In this document: one piece after another, positions 15,813-24,946 of the stretch | Layout of the letters: every line of letters starts with the position of its first letter | Position numbering within the stretch: position 1 is the stretch's first letter | Translations under genes and position numbers: made by a program | The notes under the pieces: generated by a model | Told to the model about the DNA's origin: nothing | What the model saw: the letters and a program-made list of their open reading frames with translations, nothing else | Database searches by the model: none | From: Companilactobacillus futsaii JCM 17355 | Lineage (GTDB): Bacteria; Bacillota; Bacilli; Lactobacillales; Lactobacillaceae | Length of the DNA: 64,000 nucleotides | NCBI RefSeq assembly: GCF_001435505.1 | Contig: NZ_AZDO01000137.1 | Coordinates: 27,822-91,821 of the forward strand | Direction: 5' to 3'

Positions 15813-17018
15813 ATGAACAAGAAAATATCATCTACTTGGATTCTTTTGTCATTAGCTATCAGTGCTTTTGCCATTGGATCGACGGAATTTATTAGTGTTG
15901 GAATTATGCCTTTACTTACGAAAACTTTTGGCATTTCTCTTGTACAAGGAGGTCTAACTGTTTCCATTTACGCTACAGGAATTATGTTTGGCGCTCCAAT
16001 TTTAGCTTTATTAACTAATCGTTGGGATCGCAAGAAATTACTGATTGGTATCATGATTAGTTTTATCATTGGAAATACTTTAGCAGCACTAGCTCCTAGC
16101 TTTGCGATTCTTTTGGCCGGACGTGTCATTGCTGCTTTGTCCCACGGAATTTTTATGACGATTGCATCTTTGATTGCAGCTGATGTCGTAGCTCCTAACA
16201 AACGTGCTTCAGCAATTGCCGTTATGTTTACTGGATTAACAGTTGCAACCATTACCGGTGTTCCGATTGGGACTTTTATTGGAAATACCTTCGGTTGGAG
16301 ATTATCATTTTTCTTCTTAGTAGCTTTGGGATTAGTTGGTTTGATTACTAACATCATCCTCGTACCAAACGAATTACCTTTGCCTAAACCCACTAGTGTC
16401 AAAGGTATTTGGAGAATTTTAAAACAACCACAATTGCTTTTGATTCTTCTAATTACTGCTTTAGGCTACGGAGCAACTTTTCCAGTTTACACTTACCTTA
16501 CAACTATCTTGAATAAGAATATGAATTGGTCGCAAAACGCCATCGTTATCATTTTGATTTTTTATGGAGTAGCCGTCGCAGTTGGTAATACTTTGGGTGG
16601 TAAATGGGCTAACAAACGTCCTTTAACTGCTCTACTCAAAATGTTTGTCGGCTTAGGTGTCGCTTTGGTTGTAATGAGATTCTTTATTAATCTTCACTTC
16701 TTAGGACTTTTAGCAGTAATGTTGTTAGGGCTATTTGCTTTCATGAATGTGCCTGGATTGCAACTTTATATCGTCCAATTAGCTGAAAAATACACACCCA
16801 ATGAAGTTCCTTTGGCTTCAGCTTTGAACATCTCAGCTTTTAATGTTGGAATCACTTTAGGATCAACGATTGGCGGACAAGCCGTTGCTCACAATCAATT
16901 AGTCAACACTCCTTGGTTAGGCGTTGCCATGCTTGTCGTCGGTATTTTATTGATTGGAGTATTGATCAAAATGGAAAATAACGTCAAGGTTGAAGATTTA
17001 GATTTAGAAAATTGCTAA
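15813..17018 (+). CDS. MFS transporter, AraJ/DHA1-like exporter
   Basis: 401 residues with 12 predicted helices. The N-terminal FAIGSTEFISVGIMPLL and the loop LTNRWDRKKLL between helices 2 and 3 are typical of the AraJ/YdhP/PbuE-type DHA1 drug and metabolite exporters. The gene is followed 50 bases later by an HxlR regulator, a pairing often seen for efflux pumps induced by reactive electrophiles or drugs. AGGGG lies nine bases before the ATG. Substrate unknown. Confidence 0.88.
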   Translation: MNKKISSTWILLSLAISAFAIGSTEFISVGIMPLLTKTFGISLVQGGLTVSIYATGIMFGAPILALLTNRWDRKKLLIGIMISFIIGNTLAALAPSFAILLAGRVIAALSHGIFMTIASLIAADVVAPNKRASAIAVMFTGLTVATITGVPIGTFIGNTFGWRLSFFFLVALGLVGLITNIILVPNELPLPKPTSVKGIWRILKQPQLLLILLITALGYGATFPVYTYLTTILNKNMNWSQNAIVIILIFYGVAVAVGNTLGGKWANKRPLTALLKMFVGLGVALVVMRFFINLHFLGLLAVMLLGLFAFMNVPGLQLYIVQLAEKYTPNEVPLASALNISAFNVGITLGSTIGGQAVAHNQLVNTPWLGVAMLVVGILLIGVLIKMENNVKVEDLDLENC

Positions 17019-17068
17019 GAAACATTGACGGTGGTAAGATAACACTTACTTAATGGAGGAAAACTTTC

Positions 17069-17458
17069 ATGAAACAAGCTGTTTATAATATCGGGGTTGA
17101 AAATACTATGAGAATTATCGGTGGCAAGTGGAAGCCTATCATCCTCTGTCACTTAAAGCATGGTAAGATGCGGACTGGTCAATTACGTCGTGCCATCCCT
17201 AATATCACGCAAAAAATGTTAACGCAACAACTACGAGAACTTGAAAACGATGGCATCGTTGCTCGTAAAGTTTTCAGTCAAGTTCCACCTAAGGTAGAGT
17301 ATTCACTGACAGAATATGGTCACTCACTCAACAAAATCCTCGAAGAACTTTGTGTCTGGGGTGAACAAGATATTGACCGTCGTAAAGCTAATGGTGAAAA
17401 CATCGTCCTCTTAAATCGCGAAGATGTTGAATATGACAAATTACCTTATGCAGACTAA
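17069..17458 (+). CDS. HxlR family transcriptional regulator
   Basis: 129-residue winged-helix protein. GGKWKPIILCHLKHGKMRTGQLRRAIPNI is the diagnostic HxlR start, followed by ITQKMLTQQLRELENDGIV. A Cys stands in helix 1 (IILCHL) and another near residue 95 (ELCVWG). In YodB/HypR relatives, Cys residues sense thiol oxidants; whether these do so is unknown. TGGAGG precedes the ATG. Co-transcribed with the MFS gene and probably its regulator. Confidence 0.9.
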   Translation: MKQAVYNIGVENTMRIIGGKWKPIILCHLKHGKMRTGQLRRAIPNITQKMLTQQLRELENDGIVARKVFSQVPPKVEYSLTEYGHSLNKILEELCVWGEQDIDRRKANGENIVLLNREDVEYDKLPYAD

Positions 17459-17463
17459 AGAAA

Positions 17464-17494
17464 CCTGAATTCATTATGAGTTCAGGCTTTTTTT
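17464..17494 (+). terminator. terminator after the HxlR gene
   Basis: CCTGAATTC pairs with GAGTTCAGG (one G-T wobble), followed by C and seven T. Confidence 0.8.
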
Positions 17495-17497
17495 GAC

Positions 17498-17524
17498 AAA
17501 AAAAACAGACCTCAATGAGATCTG
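17498..17524 (-). terminator. terminator after the small membrane protein gene
   Basis: On the minus strand CAGATCTC pairs with GAGGTCTG around ATT and is followed by eight T. Confidence 0.75.
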
Positions 17525-17550
17525 CTATCAGTTAGTCTTTATTTGATTGA

Positions 17551-17736
17551 TTAATCAATAAATTTGAATGTATGTTTCTTTGAAATTCTATCTTCTGAGT
17601 AGACAGCTAATGCGATTGCTGCAATAGCAAATGCTGGAATGGTGTATCGACTTTGCAAAACAAATAGCATCATCAATAAAATTGCGACCACCGCCATTAG
17701 TGCTACTTTCATGAATTTTACGTTTCTTGTTGTCAT
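17551..17736 (-). CDS. small membrane protein of unknown function
   Basis: 61 residues starting at the second ATG (MTTRNVKF), because AAGGGG stands eight bases before it and too close to the first ATG at 17745. Two membrane segments (about residues 9-27 and 32-46) are followed by a charged C-terminus, EDRISKKHTFKF. It has its own promoter (TTGTAA at 17806, 17 bases, TATTGT at 17783) and its own terminator, so it is probably expressed. No family recognised. Confidence 0.7.
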   Translation of the reverse strand: MTTRNVKFMKVALMAVVAILLMMLFVLQSRYTIPAFAIAAIALAVYSEDRISKKHTFKFID

Positions 17737-17777
17737 AACATCCACCCCTTAGTGTCTTTTTCTTTTTTCCATAGATG

Positions 17778-17806
17778 ACAATACCATGCTAAAAAAGGTT
17801 TTACAA
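17778..17806 (-). promoter_or_regulatory. promoter of the small membrane protein gene
   Basis: Minus strand TTGTAA (17806-17801), 17-base spacer, TATTGT (17783-17778). The transcript would begin about 35 bases before the start codon. Confidence 0.55.
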
Positions 17807-17809
17807 CCC

Positions 17810-18105
17810 TTTTACACCGGCGTTTAGACGACTATTTACAACTGTCATTTCTTTTCTAATAAACCAAGTGGTACTCTTAAAATGAATTAAAGATTTCTTA
17901 CTACTGGCAGTATGTTTTTGAAAATCATTCAAATTATTTTGAAATCTTTTCTTAGAATTCTTAAAACTAAACTTAGACAATTATTTTTAAACTTATTTAT
18001 GCCACAAGCACTGATATGGTGGTCTTTGTGGACAGTTGTTTATTTATTGTGAACAGTATTTTTTAATTTATATTTCTAATTTTTCTAATATATTTTGAAT
18101 AAGGA
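17810..18105. other. AT-rich gap with no recognisable gene
   Basis: I see no open frame with a ribosome site, no long inverted repeat and no repeat copy between the promoter at 17806 and the structured repeat at 18106. Confidence 0.5.
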
Positions 18106-18620
18106 TGCCGTCGTCCGCGAAAATCCTGTGGCTGGCTGGAACATAGCCGACGCGATTTTGAGCTTTTGCATAAACCAAGTGCGCAAAATCTCAAAACTCG
18201 GTCTTTCACTAGGCAATAAATTGCCAAGAGAAAATTTGGCTATTGAGCCGCCACAGGATTTTCGCTACCGACTAGAGTCCATCTTCTATTTAGATAGAAT
18301 CAAACATATACTTTCTGAATAACTACTTTATTCCTTTGTGACACCATAAAAAAATAGAAGATATTACTAGAAATACAGCAATATACTGTAATTTCAATAA
18401 TATCTTCTATTAATTTTCTGAAGTAACTTATATAAAGATAGAAATCACTATCTAGTCGGGAGCGAGGTACTGGAAAATGCTCAGTCGTGAAATTCCACTT
18501 AGCGATTTATCGCTTAGTGAAAGCCCAAACTTGAAGCCTTTGCCCGGTTTTGGTCTTAGCAAAGGCTCCAAGTTGTGGCCACCGCATTCTGCGTTTTCCA
18601 GTGCTGAACGGACGACGGCA
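18106..18620. repeat. structured intergenic repeat, copy C (two units in inverted orientation)
   Basis: Unit C1 (18106-18274) is a B-type unit read on the minus strand, with a perfect 16-bp stem GCGAAAATCCTGTGGC/GCCACAGGATTTTCGC. A spacer follows with the terminator hairpin at 18356-18408 and an AGATAG/CTATCT hairpin. Unit C2 (18453-18620) is A-type, with stem CTGGAAAA/TTTTCCAG. The outer ends are the same 12-bp inverted repeats as copy A. Relative to copy B, the C1 stem has a compensated change (A-T to G-C at the third pair). One strand of the basal loop reads GTA instead of GGA in C1. The right end is 34 bases after the xpk stop. Confidence 0.85.
18348..18408 (-). terminator. long hairpin terminator inside repeat copy C
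   Basis: AGAAGATATTA/TAATATCTTCT outer stem with inner GAAAT/ATTTC and ACAG/CTGT pairs. On the minus strand it is followed by A and seven T. It is the probable end of the xpk transcript. Confidence 0.7.
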
Positions 18621-18654
18621 GCTTAACACTTCACACTATAATCGATTATCTATC

Positions 18655-21009
18655 CTAAACATCCCAAGTCCAATCATTAACTTCTGGCAAGTCATCACCA
18701 TACTCACGGATGTACTTGTTGTGTTTGTCAACTTTAGCTTCCATTTCGTCAGCAAAGTCACTAGCAGCGTCACCTTGAACAGCAACGGCAGCAACTTCTG
18801 CCAAGTGGAAACGATCCATTTGATTTACCACACGCATGTCAAATGGAGTTGTAATATCACCATTTTCACGATAGCCATGAACGTATAAGTTGTGATTGTC
18901 ACGGTCAAAGAAGATTTCCTTAATGATGTCTTCAAAGCCATGGAATGCGAATAGAACTGGTTTATCAACAGTAAAGATTTCATTGAATTGTTCATCAGTC
19001 AATCCACGAGGGTCAACCCTTGGTGATCTCAACTTCAACAAGTCAACAACGTTAACGAATCTAATCTTGAGCTCTGGTTTAGCTTTTCTCAAAATACTGA
19101 TAGCAGCTAATGATTCAAGGTTTGGTTCTGTTCCAGCAGCAGCGATAACGATGTCTGGGTCACCGTTATCATTTGATGCCCAATCAATTACCTTAAGACC
19201 TTTATCAGCTAACTCTTGACCTTCTTCAATTGAGTAGAATTGGAGTCTAGGTTGTTTTGAAGTTACCAATAAGTTGATTTTTTCTTGATCATCCAAAATC
19301 TTAGGCATAACAGCAAGCAATGAGTTCGTGTCAGCAGGGAAATATTCGCGAATGTATTCAGGTTTCTTTTCAGCTAAGTGAGTAATGATACCTGGATCTT
19401 GGTGAGTATAACCGTTGTGATCTTGTTGGAAAGCTGTTGATGTAGCAATAACGTTTAGTGATGGATACTTGTTTCTCCAACTCAATTCGTTAGCTTTTCT
19501 CAACCACTTGAAGTGTTGCGTCAACATTGAATCGACAACTCTCAAGAAAGCTTCATAACTTGGGAAAATACCGTGACGTCCTGTCAAAGTATAACCTTCG
19601 TTAAATCCTTCAGCTTGGTGTTCTGAAAGTTGAGAATCGATGATACGGCCAACTGGAGCTTCAAATTGATCATTTGGTTCCTTAACTGGTTCCATCCATT
19701 GACGAGGTGAAGCATCAAATGCGCCGTAAAGACGGTTTGACATCGTTTCATCAGGTCCAAAGATTCTAAAGTTCTTTTCATTATTCTTAATGACATCGCC
19801 GAGATACTTACCTAGTTCAATCATATCTTGAGCAATTTTAGTACCTGGTTTGTCAAATTTCAAAGCGTAATTCTTGTAGTCTGGAAGTTTCAATGGTTTA
19901 GGATCAACTCCACCATTTACGATAGGATTCATAGCCATCCTTGCTTGTCCCTTAGGAATAATAGCAGCGATGTCACTATCCAATTTACCATTTTCATCAA
20001 ATAGTTCTTCTGGTTTGTAAGATTCTAGCCATTCAACTAATTTATCAGCGTGTTGCATATCATTTTGATCAACAGGAATTGGAATTTGGTGAGCTCTAAA
20101 TGAGCCTTCAATTGGTTCACCATCCCAAGTCTTAGGACCAGTCCAGCCCTTAGGAGCACGGAAAATGATTACCGGCCACTTAGGCATCTTAGCTTCTGAT
20201 GCAGGGTGTTTTCTAGCTTCCGTTTGAATAGCTTCAATTTTTTCAATAGCTTTATCCATAACTTTAGCCATTTCAGGATGCATCTTTTGTGGGTCATCGC
20301 CTTCAACAAACATTGGATCCCAACCCATACCTTCAAAGTACTTAGTCAAATCTTCATCGCTCTTACGTGACAAGATTGTAGGGTTAGAAATCTTAAAACC
20401 GTTTAGATTTAGAATTGGCAAAACAGCACCGTCATTAACCGGATTAATGAAAGTATTTGAGAACCATGAAGCAGCCAAAGGACCCGTTTCTGATTCACCA
20501 TCACCAATGACTACTGCGGCAATCTGATCAGGATTATCAAGTATAGCCCCGACACCGTGTGATAGAGAATAACCTAATTCTCCACCTTCATGCATTGAGC
20601 CTGGTGTTTCTGGAGCAGCATGAGAAGCAACCCCACCAGGGAATGAAAATTGTTTAAAGAGTTTTTGCATACCCTTAGTATCTTGGGTAATTTCTGGATA
20701 GATTTCTGTATAACTACCATCGAGGTAAGAATTAGAAACCATTACTTGACCACCATGACCAGGGCCTTCAATATAGAACATCTTCAAACCGTATTTATTA
20801 ATAACACGATTCAAATGAGCGTAAATAAAGTTTTGTCCAGCAATAGTTCCCCAGTGTCCGATTGGGTGAACTTTGACATCACTAGCTTTTAATTCACGTC
20901 TTAATAATGGATTATCTTTTAAATATAATTGACCAACAGAAACGTAGTTTGCTGCTCGCCAGTATTTATCGATTAAATTTAAGTATTCTTTTGATGAGTA
21001 ATCTGTCAT
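18655..21009 (-). CDS. xpk: xylulose-5-phosphate/fructose-6-phosphate phosphoketolase
   Basis: Thiamine-diphosphate enzyme that splits xylulose-5-phosphate (or fructose-6-phosphate) with phosphate to acetyl-phosphate and glyceraldehyde-3-phosphate (or erythrose-4-phosphate). The start [39 protein letters not shown] and the ThDP motif GDGESETGP are all present, and 784 residues is the family length. I chose the ATG at 21009 rather than the GTG four codons earlier, because known phosphoketolases begin MTxDYSS; AAGGAG stands 13 bases upstream, a long spacing. It is the key enzyme of heterolactic pentose use. A strong promoter and a GntR operator lie upstream. Confidence 0.96.
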   Translation of the reverse strand: MTDYSSKEYLNLIDKYWRAANYVSVGQLYLKDNPLLRRELKASDVKVHPIGHWGTIAGQNFIYAHLNRVINKYGLKMFYIEGPGHGGQVMVSNSYLDGSYTEIYPEITQDTKGMQKLFKQFSFPGGVASHAAPETPGSMHEGGELGYSLSHGVGAILDNPDQIAAVVIGDGESETGPLAASWFSNTFINPVNDGAVLPILNLNGFKISNPTILSRKSDEDLTKYFEGMGWDPMFVEGDDPQKMHPEMAKVMDKAIEKIEAIQTEARKHPASEAKMPKWPVIIFRAPKGWTGPKTWDGEPIEGSFRAHQIPIPVDQNDMQHADKLVEWLESYKPEELFDENGKLDSDIAAIIPKGQARMAMNPIVNGGVDPKPLKLPDYKNYALKFDKPGTKIAQDMIELGKYLGDVIKNNEKNFRIFGPDETMSNRLYGAFDASPRQWMEPVKEPNDQFEAPVGRIIDSQLSEHQAEGFNEGYTLTGRHGIFPSYEAFLRVVDSMLTQHFKWLRKANELSWRNKYPSLNVIATSTAFQQDHNGYTHQDPGIITHLAEKKPEYIREYFPADTNSLLAVMPKILDDQEKINLLVTSKQPRLQFYSIEEGQELADKGLKVIDWASNDNGDPDIVIAAAGTEPNLESLAAISILRKAKPELKIRFVNVVDLLKLRSPRVDPRGLTDEQFNEIFTVDKPVLFAFHGFEDIIKEIFFDRDNHNLYVHGYRENGDITTPFDMRVVNQMDRFHLAEVAAVAVQGDAASDFADEMEAKVDKHNKYIREYGDDLPEVNDWTWDV

Positions 21010-21043
21010 TCCAGCACACACTCCTTATGTATTTACAATTGTA

Positions 21044-21072
21044 ATGATAGCGAGAACTATAGCAAAAGTCAA
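21044..21072 (-). promoter_or_regulatory. xpk promoter
   Basis: TTGACT (21072-21067), 17 bases, TATCAT (21049-21044) on the minus strand. Transcription would start near 21038. The operator at 21083-21100 ends about ten bases upstream of the -35. Confidence 0.75.
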
Positions 21073-21082
21073 CCATTTTGAA

Positions 21083-21100
21083 AATTGGTGCGTTCCAATG
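21083..21100. promoter_or_regulatory. GntR operator at xpk
   Basis: AATTGGTGCGTTCCAATG, an ATTGG/CCAAT palindrome with a 6-base centre. It matches the site before the regulator gene (21860-21877) at nearly every base when that one is read on the opposite strand. Confidence 0.7.
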
Positions 21101-21111
21101 TTTGTAAACTC

Positions 21112-21840
21112 TTACTTATTGGCTAAATCAACGAAAGAATCATATTTGAAGTATTTATAATGTAGTTTCATTGTCGAAAATTCAAAAGGAGTTCCATCGT
21201 CTAAAAAGAAAATTCCTTCCATCAAGCCAACGGGCTCATTATCAGCTAAATTCAACAATTCTTTCCCTTCTGCATCCGAAGGTTCAGCCGAAATATTCAA
21301 ATACGTCTTGTTAACTTCTTTGCCTAGTTCAGATTCTACATAATTAAAGATAGATTCAGAAGCAATTTGCTCTGACAATTCTGGTGCTAATTTGATAGGA
21401 ATGTAACCAGTTTCAATCATGAATGGTACATCATCCAAAGACCGTAAACGTTTGAAAGCATAAACGAATTCACTAGGCTTTAAAAACAAATTATCTTGCA
21501 AATCTTTATCTGGATGAACCACGTCAAATTGCAAAACCTTTACGCCCGGTTTTTGACCATTAGCGTTGAAACTATCTGTAATACCAAGATTTTTACCACT
21601 GTAGTTAAATGATGAACCTTGTTTTAAATACAATGGATTAACAAAAGTCCCAGATCCACGCTTCTTAAAGATAATCCCTTGATCAGCCATCAATCCTAAA
21701 GCACGCTTGATTGAACTTCGACTAACTTTATAGCTTTCGGCTAGAGATCTTTCATCAGGTAAACGCATATCCGAGAACTCTCCACTATCAATTGCTTTTT
21801 TTAATGATGTAATAATTTTTTGATAAACTAAATCAGCCAT
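21112..21840 (-). CDS. GntR family regulator (HutC/UTRA type), probable regulator of xpk
   Basis: 242 residues. The N-terminal winged helix contains LPDERSLAESYKVSRSSIKRALGLMADQGIIFKKRGSGTFV; the C-terminal UTRA effector domain runs from about residue 85 (FVYAFKRLRSLDDVPFMIETGYIP). UTRA domains usually bind phosphorylated sugars or related metabolites. It lies directly upstream of xpk in the same direction, and both genes carry the same palindromic operator, so autoregulation plus control of xpk is the simplest reading. Effector unknown. Confidence 0.9.
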   Translation of the reverse strand: MADLVYQKIITSLKKAIDSGEFSDMRLPDERSLAESYKVSRSSIKRALGLMADQGIIFKKRGSGTFVNPLYLKQGSSFNYSGKNLGITDSFNANGQKPGVKVLQFDVVHPDKDLQDNLFLKPSEFVYAFKRLRSLDDVPFMIETGYIPIKLAPELSEQIASESIFNYVESELGKEVNKTYLNISAEPSDAEGKELLNLADNEPVGLMEGIFFLDDGTPFEFSTMKLHYKYFKYDSFVDLANK

Positions 21841-21859
21841 AACTTTTCCTCATTTCATA

Positions 21860-21877
21860 AATTGGGTCGCACCAATT
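21860..21877. promoter_or_regulatory. GntR operator before its own gene
   Basis: AATTGGGTCGCACCAATT, a perfect AATTGG/CCAATT palindrome 20 bases before the regulator start codon. Its reverse reads AATTGGTGCGACCCAATT, sharing the AATTGGTGCG half with the xpk site. Confidence 0.7.
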
Positions 21878-21975
21878 ATAAACATGGTGATTATTTTTCT
21901 TTCTAAGTATATCCTATACCGTATTGAACTTACATACCAAAAAAATATTGGTCCTTAATTTAGATCAATGTAATA

Positions 21976-22058
21976 CGCCGTCCTCCATAGCAAAGAAAAT
22001 TTGGCTGGAACGTAGTGGGCACGACTGAGCCAATTTTCTTTGCTATTCCGGACTAGAT
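21976..22058. repeat. short relative of the structured repeat (copy E)
   Basis: Read on the minus strand: GTCC, GGA, then ATAGCAAAGAAAATTGGCT pairing with AGCCAAATTTTCTTTGCTAT, then GGA, GGAC. It keeps the GGA/GGA internal loop and the conserved apical GTGCCCAC and GTTCCAGC words of copy A but lacks the inner hairpins. The main stem is a third unrelated sequence. It lies between the GntR and FMN reductase genes. Confidence 0.7.
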
Positions 22059-22132
22059 AGTAGTTTTTATTTTTTATCATTTGCATTATCTTTACATCTA
22101 GATATAACATTTATATATGAGAGGTATACATT

Positions 22133-22723
22133 ATGGGAATAAAAATTGGAATCATTTTAGGAACAACGCGCCACAATTCACTTGGTAGTAAGATTTTTAA
22201 ATACTTACAAAAAACAATTCAAAGTAATGCTGACGTGGAATACAATTGGATAAAACTTAGTGACTACCCTTTGCCACTTTACGATCATGAAGAGACTCCT
22301 TTGGAAGACCACATTCACGACTTGACCAGCGTCGAAAGTGATTGGCTAAAAAAATTGAACCAGCAAGATGGATATTTAATTTTGACACCGGAATATGATC
22401 ACGCCATTACTGGAGCTTTGAAAAATGCCCTTGATTTAGTGGGTCCAGAAGTCAATCGCAAACCTGTTTTGACAATTGCCTATTCACATTTCAGCGATGG
22501 TGGTATATTGGCAGCTCAGTCAATCGTACCAATACTTCAAATGCTGAAAATGATTGTTCTGCCAACGCCGGTCTTATTGTGGAATGCTGATGATAATTTC
22601 ACTGAAGATGGAACTTTATTGGACGTTAAAAACAGCGACCATTTTGCCAAACGTTTGAATGAAGCCGTTAATGAAATTAATTTCTACACTTCAGTTTTGA
22701 AGAATAATCCTTTTGCCAAATAA
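22133..22723 (+). CDS. NADPH-dependent FMN reductase family flavoprotein
   Basis: 196-residue flavodoxin-like fold. The phosphate-binding loop GTTRHNSLGSKI follows strand 1, and the characteristic TPEYDHAITGALKNALD is near residue 80. Members reduce FMN, quinones or azo dyes with NAD(P)H. GAGAGG precedes the ATG. It is a single gene with its own terminator; substrate is not predictable. Confidence 0.88.
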   Translation: MGIKIGIILGTTRHNSLGSKIFKYLQKTIQSNADVEYNWIKLSDYPLPLYDHEETPLEDHIHDLTSVESDWLKKLNQQDGYLILTPEYDHAITGALKNALDLVGPEVNRKPVLTIAYSHFSDGGILAAQSIVPILQMLKMIVLPTPVLLWNADDNFTEDGTLLDVKNSDHFAKRLNEAVNEINFYTSVLKNNPFAK

Positions 22724-22726
22724 AAA

Positions 22727-22778
22727 GCATCTATAAGTGCAATCCTTAACGGATTTTACTTATAGATGCCTATTTTTT
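22727..22778. terminator. bidirectional terminator
   Basis: Perfect 12-bp stem GCATCTATAAGT/ACTTATAGATGC with a 19-base loop, six T on the plus side and five on the minus side. It serves the FMN reductase and the convergent acylase gene. Confidence 0.8.
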
Positions 22779-23766
22779 AGTTCAAAGCTTCAAATTCTTG
22801 ATCTAAACTAATTGGAAATTCTTTTGGTTCTTTTTGATTCTTAATCAAATCGTCAGTCATTTTAGTAGCATAAACTTTGCGATTGCCATAAGGAACGAAA
22901 TACATAATCTTGTTAGTCAAATCCAAAACTGTTTGGTATTGAGTATAGCTGGATTCCCCATTGTCCTTAATATTAACACCGCGTGGAATCGTCACACTAT
23001 CAAGCATGTGCAAAATTGTATTAACGGCTTGCTTATTATCCTTAGGTGCTTCAGAAGCATTGCGAATAAAGGCGGTTCTGACAAAACGGTCAACGGCAGT
23101 GTACCCACCAGGTAATCTGAAAGTACCATTTTGACCTAATGGAATGACTTCTTCATCACCAAATTTTTTAGCACCAAAATTAGTCGTTTGAGCACCTAAA
23201 TAGTTAGCCAAATTAGTCTTGTGCCAATTGTAATCAGGAGTATTAGTCAATACGCCAACTTTGTCTTCTTGAAGTACTAAGCCATTTCCCTCTGGTTCCA
23301 AGATGTAAATTGCACCAGTGGCATCACTAAAAATAAAGTGCAATGGTTGATTTTGTCCCATTACTCCGGCATTTGATTCAATTAGGTGAACTTGTTTAAT
23401 ATTTTCTTTCAAATCTTCAATTGATTTGTTGTTACCTAAAGCCCAAAGAATAAATTCTTCAGCGACTAAATTGATTTCACCTTCAGTTGGTTTTGTTTCA
23501 TATTTAGCAGCGTGAGAAAAATACAATTCTGCTGCTGATAATCCATATTCGTTGAAACCGTCAGCCACCATATAGTTACTACCATATTTAGCGCCCGTCC
23601 CCATAACAGCGTAATCACTTGTATAAGTTTTCTTATCATAAGAAGAAATCCATTTATATTCTTGAGGCAAAAATGTTGGTCTGCCATTTAATTCAAAAGC
23701 AAAATCCATTGTTCTAGCTAAAAATTTTGAGCCATCTAAAGCCCCTAAGCTAAGACTCGTACACAT
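22777..23766 (-). CDS. choloylglycine hydrolase family protein, penicillin V acylase-like
   Basis: Ntn-hydrolase of 329 residues starting MCTSLSLG; removal of Met exposes the nucleophile Cys2. The ATG at 23766 has AAGGAAG nine bases upstream and gives the conserved N-terminus, so the upstream in-frame extension is not used. Arg18, Asp21, the Asn of LTNTPDYNWHKTNL and the Arg of DRFVRTAF match the catalytic set. At the position where bile salt hydrolases have Asn (LNF), this protein has Tyr82 (ELYF), as penicillin V acylases do. A non-bile amide, such as an acyl-homoserine lactone or N-acyl amino acid, is therefore more likely than a bile salt. No signal peptide. Confidence 0.88.
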   Translation of the reverse strand: MCTSLSLGALDGSKFLARTMDFAFELNGRPTFLPQEYKWISSYDKKTYTSDYAVMGTGAKYGSNYMVADGFNEYGLSAAELYFSHAAKYETKPTEGEINLVAEEFILWALGNNKSIEDLKENIKQVHLIESNAGVMGQNQPLHFIFSDATGAIYILEPEGNGLVLQEDKVGVLTNTPDYNWHKTNLANYLGAQTTNFGAKKFGDEEVIPLGQNGTFRLPGGYTAVDRFVRTAFIRNASEAPKDNKQAVNTILHMLDSVTIPRGVNIKDNGESSYTQYQTVLDLTNKIMYFVPYGNRKVYATKMTDDLIKNQKEPKEFPISLDQEFEALN

Positions 23767-23932
23767 ATATCTGTACTTCCTTTCGGGAATTATCAAAATT
23801 CATTATTAAATTAATTATTCTCTTAATTAAGAACATTATCAAGAATTTTATTTTGTAGATTTTAAATATAACTCTTTTGATACGGATATGATAAAGTATG
23901 AGTGTATAAACAAATATTCCGGAGGTAATTTC

Positions 23933-24871
23933 ATGACAGTCGATATAAAAAAAGCTCAAGATGTGTATAAAGATGCCGGCGAAAGTGTTATTTTTACAAC
24001 CTTGATGCTTAATCACAAAGATTTGAAAACCGAAAAGGATGCCATTGCAGAATTTTCTGATATGTCCAATTCAATTATTAATAGTATGAGAATTCGTGAC
24101 CCAGAAGCTCAAGCTCACATTGCTTGGGGATTTGGATCAGATGCTTGGGACTATCTTTTCCCAAATGCTCCAAAACCAAAAGAATTAGAGAACTTTAAGG
24201 AAATCAAAGGTCCTAAATACACCGCTGTTTCAACACCCGGTGATATTTTTATTCATGTCCGTTCTAAGAAAATGGCCGTTTGCTATGAATTAATGGATCA
24301 ATTTATGGGTATTTTACGTCCAATCACTTCAGTTGAAGATGAAACTCATGGTTTTAGATACATCGAAGGACGAGCAATTATTGGTTTTATCGATGGAACA
24401 GAAAATCCAGCTGGTATTGAATCAATGGATTATACCTTGATTGATGACGATCCTGAATTTAACAATGGCTCATATGCTTTTGCTCAAAAATATATTCACA
24501 ACATGGAAGCTTGGAAGAGCCTCAAAACTGAAGATCAAGAAAAGGCTATTGGACGTCACAAGTTCTCTGATCGTGAATTGGATGACGATGAGAAGTTGCC
24601 TAATGCGCATAACGTTGCTTCCAAAGATGAAGAAGGTGGCGTCGAACATAAAATCGTCAGAATGAATGTACCTTTCTCTGACCCTGCCAAAGACATCACC
24701 GGAACTTATTTCATCGGTTACTCCAAAGATTTTGCCGTAACTAATCGAATGTTAACGAATATGTTTACTAAGAGTGATCGTTTACTTGATTTCAGTACTC
24801 CAATCACTGGTAACTTATTCTTCATTCCTTCAAAGACGACTCTTGAAAAAATTGCTGATGGAGATTATTAA
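23933..24871 (+). CDS. DyP-type haem peroxidase
   Basis: 312 residues from the ATG at 23933, which has GGAGG seven bases upstream; an in-frame extension to 23888 lacks a ribosome site. The diagnostic GFIDGTENPAG (GxxDG, with the distal Asp) is near residue 148, and a His in KIVRMNVPF context and HKFSDRELDDDE further on fit the haem-binding C-terminal half. There is no Tat signal, so it is cytosolic. Haem must be acquired or made elsewhere. Divergent from the acylase gene. Confidence 0.9.
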   Translation: MTVDIKKAQDVYKDAGESVIFTTLMLNHKDLKTEKDAIAEFSDMSNSIINSMRIRDPEAQAHIAWGFGSDAWDYLFPNAPKPKELENFKEIKGPKYTAVSTPGDIFIHVRSKKMAVCYELMDQFMGILRPITSVEDETHGFRYIEGRAIIGFIDGTENPAGIESMDYTLIDDDPEFNNGSYAFAQKYIHNMEAWKSLKTEDQEKAIGRHKFSDRELDDDEKLPNAHNVASKDEEGGVEHKIVRMNVPFSDPAKDITGTYFIGYSKDFAVTNRMLTNMFTKSDRLLDFSTPITGNLFFIPSKTTLEKIADGDY

Positions 24872-24890
24872 AATAAAATAATTAGATAAA

Positions 24891-24934
24891 AAATGGGAGA
24901 AGTTGGTCGTTTAGACTAACCTCTCCCATTTTTG
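24891..24934. terminator. bidirectional terminator
   Basis: AAATGGGAGAAGTTGGTC pairs with GACTAACCTCTCCCATTT; A- and T-runs flank both ends. It lies between the peroxidase and the small membrane protein gene. Confidence 0.8.
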
Positions 24935-24946
24935 CGGTTTTATTTT

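Noticed and set aside
18095..18322. 75-codon plus-strand frame over repeat copy C
   Set aside because: It lies wholly within a structured non-coding unit that also appears as copy B with different frames.
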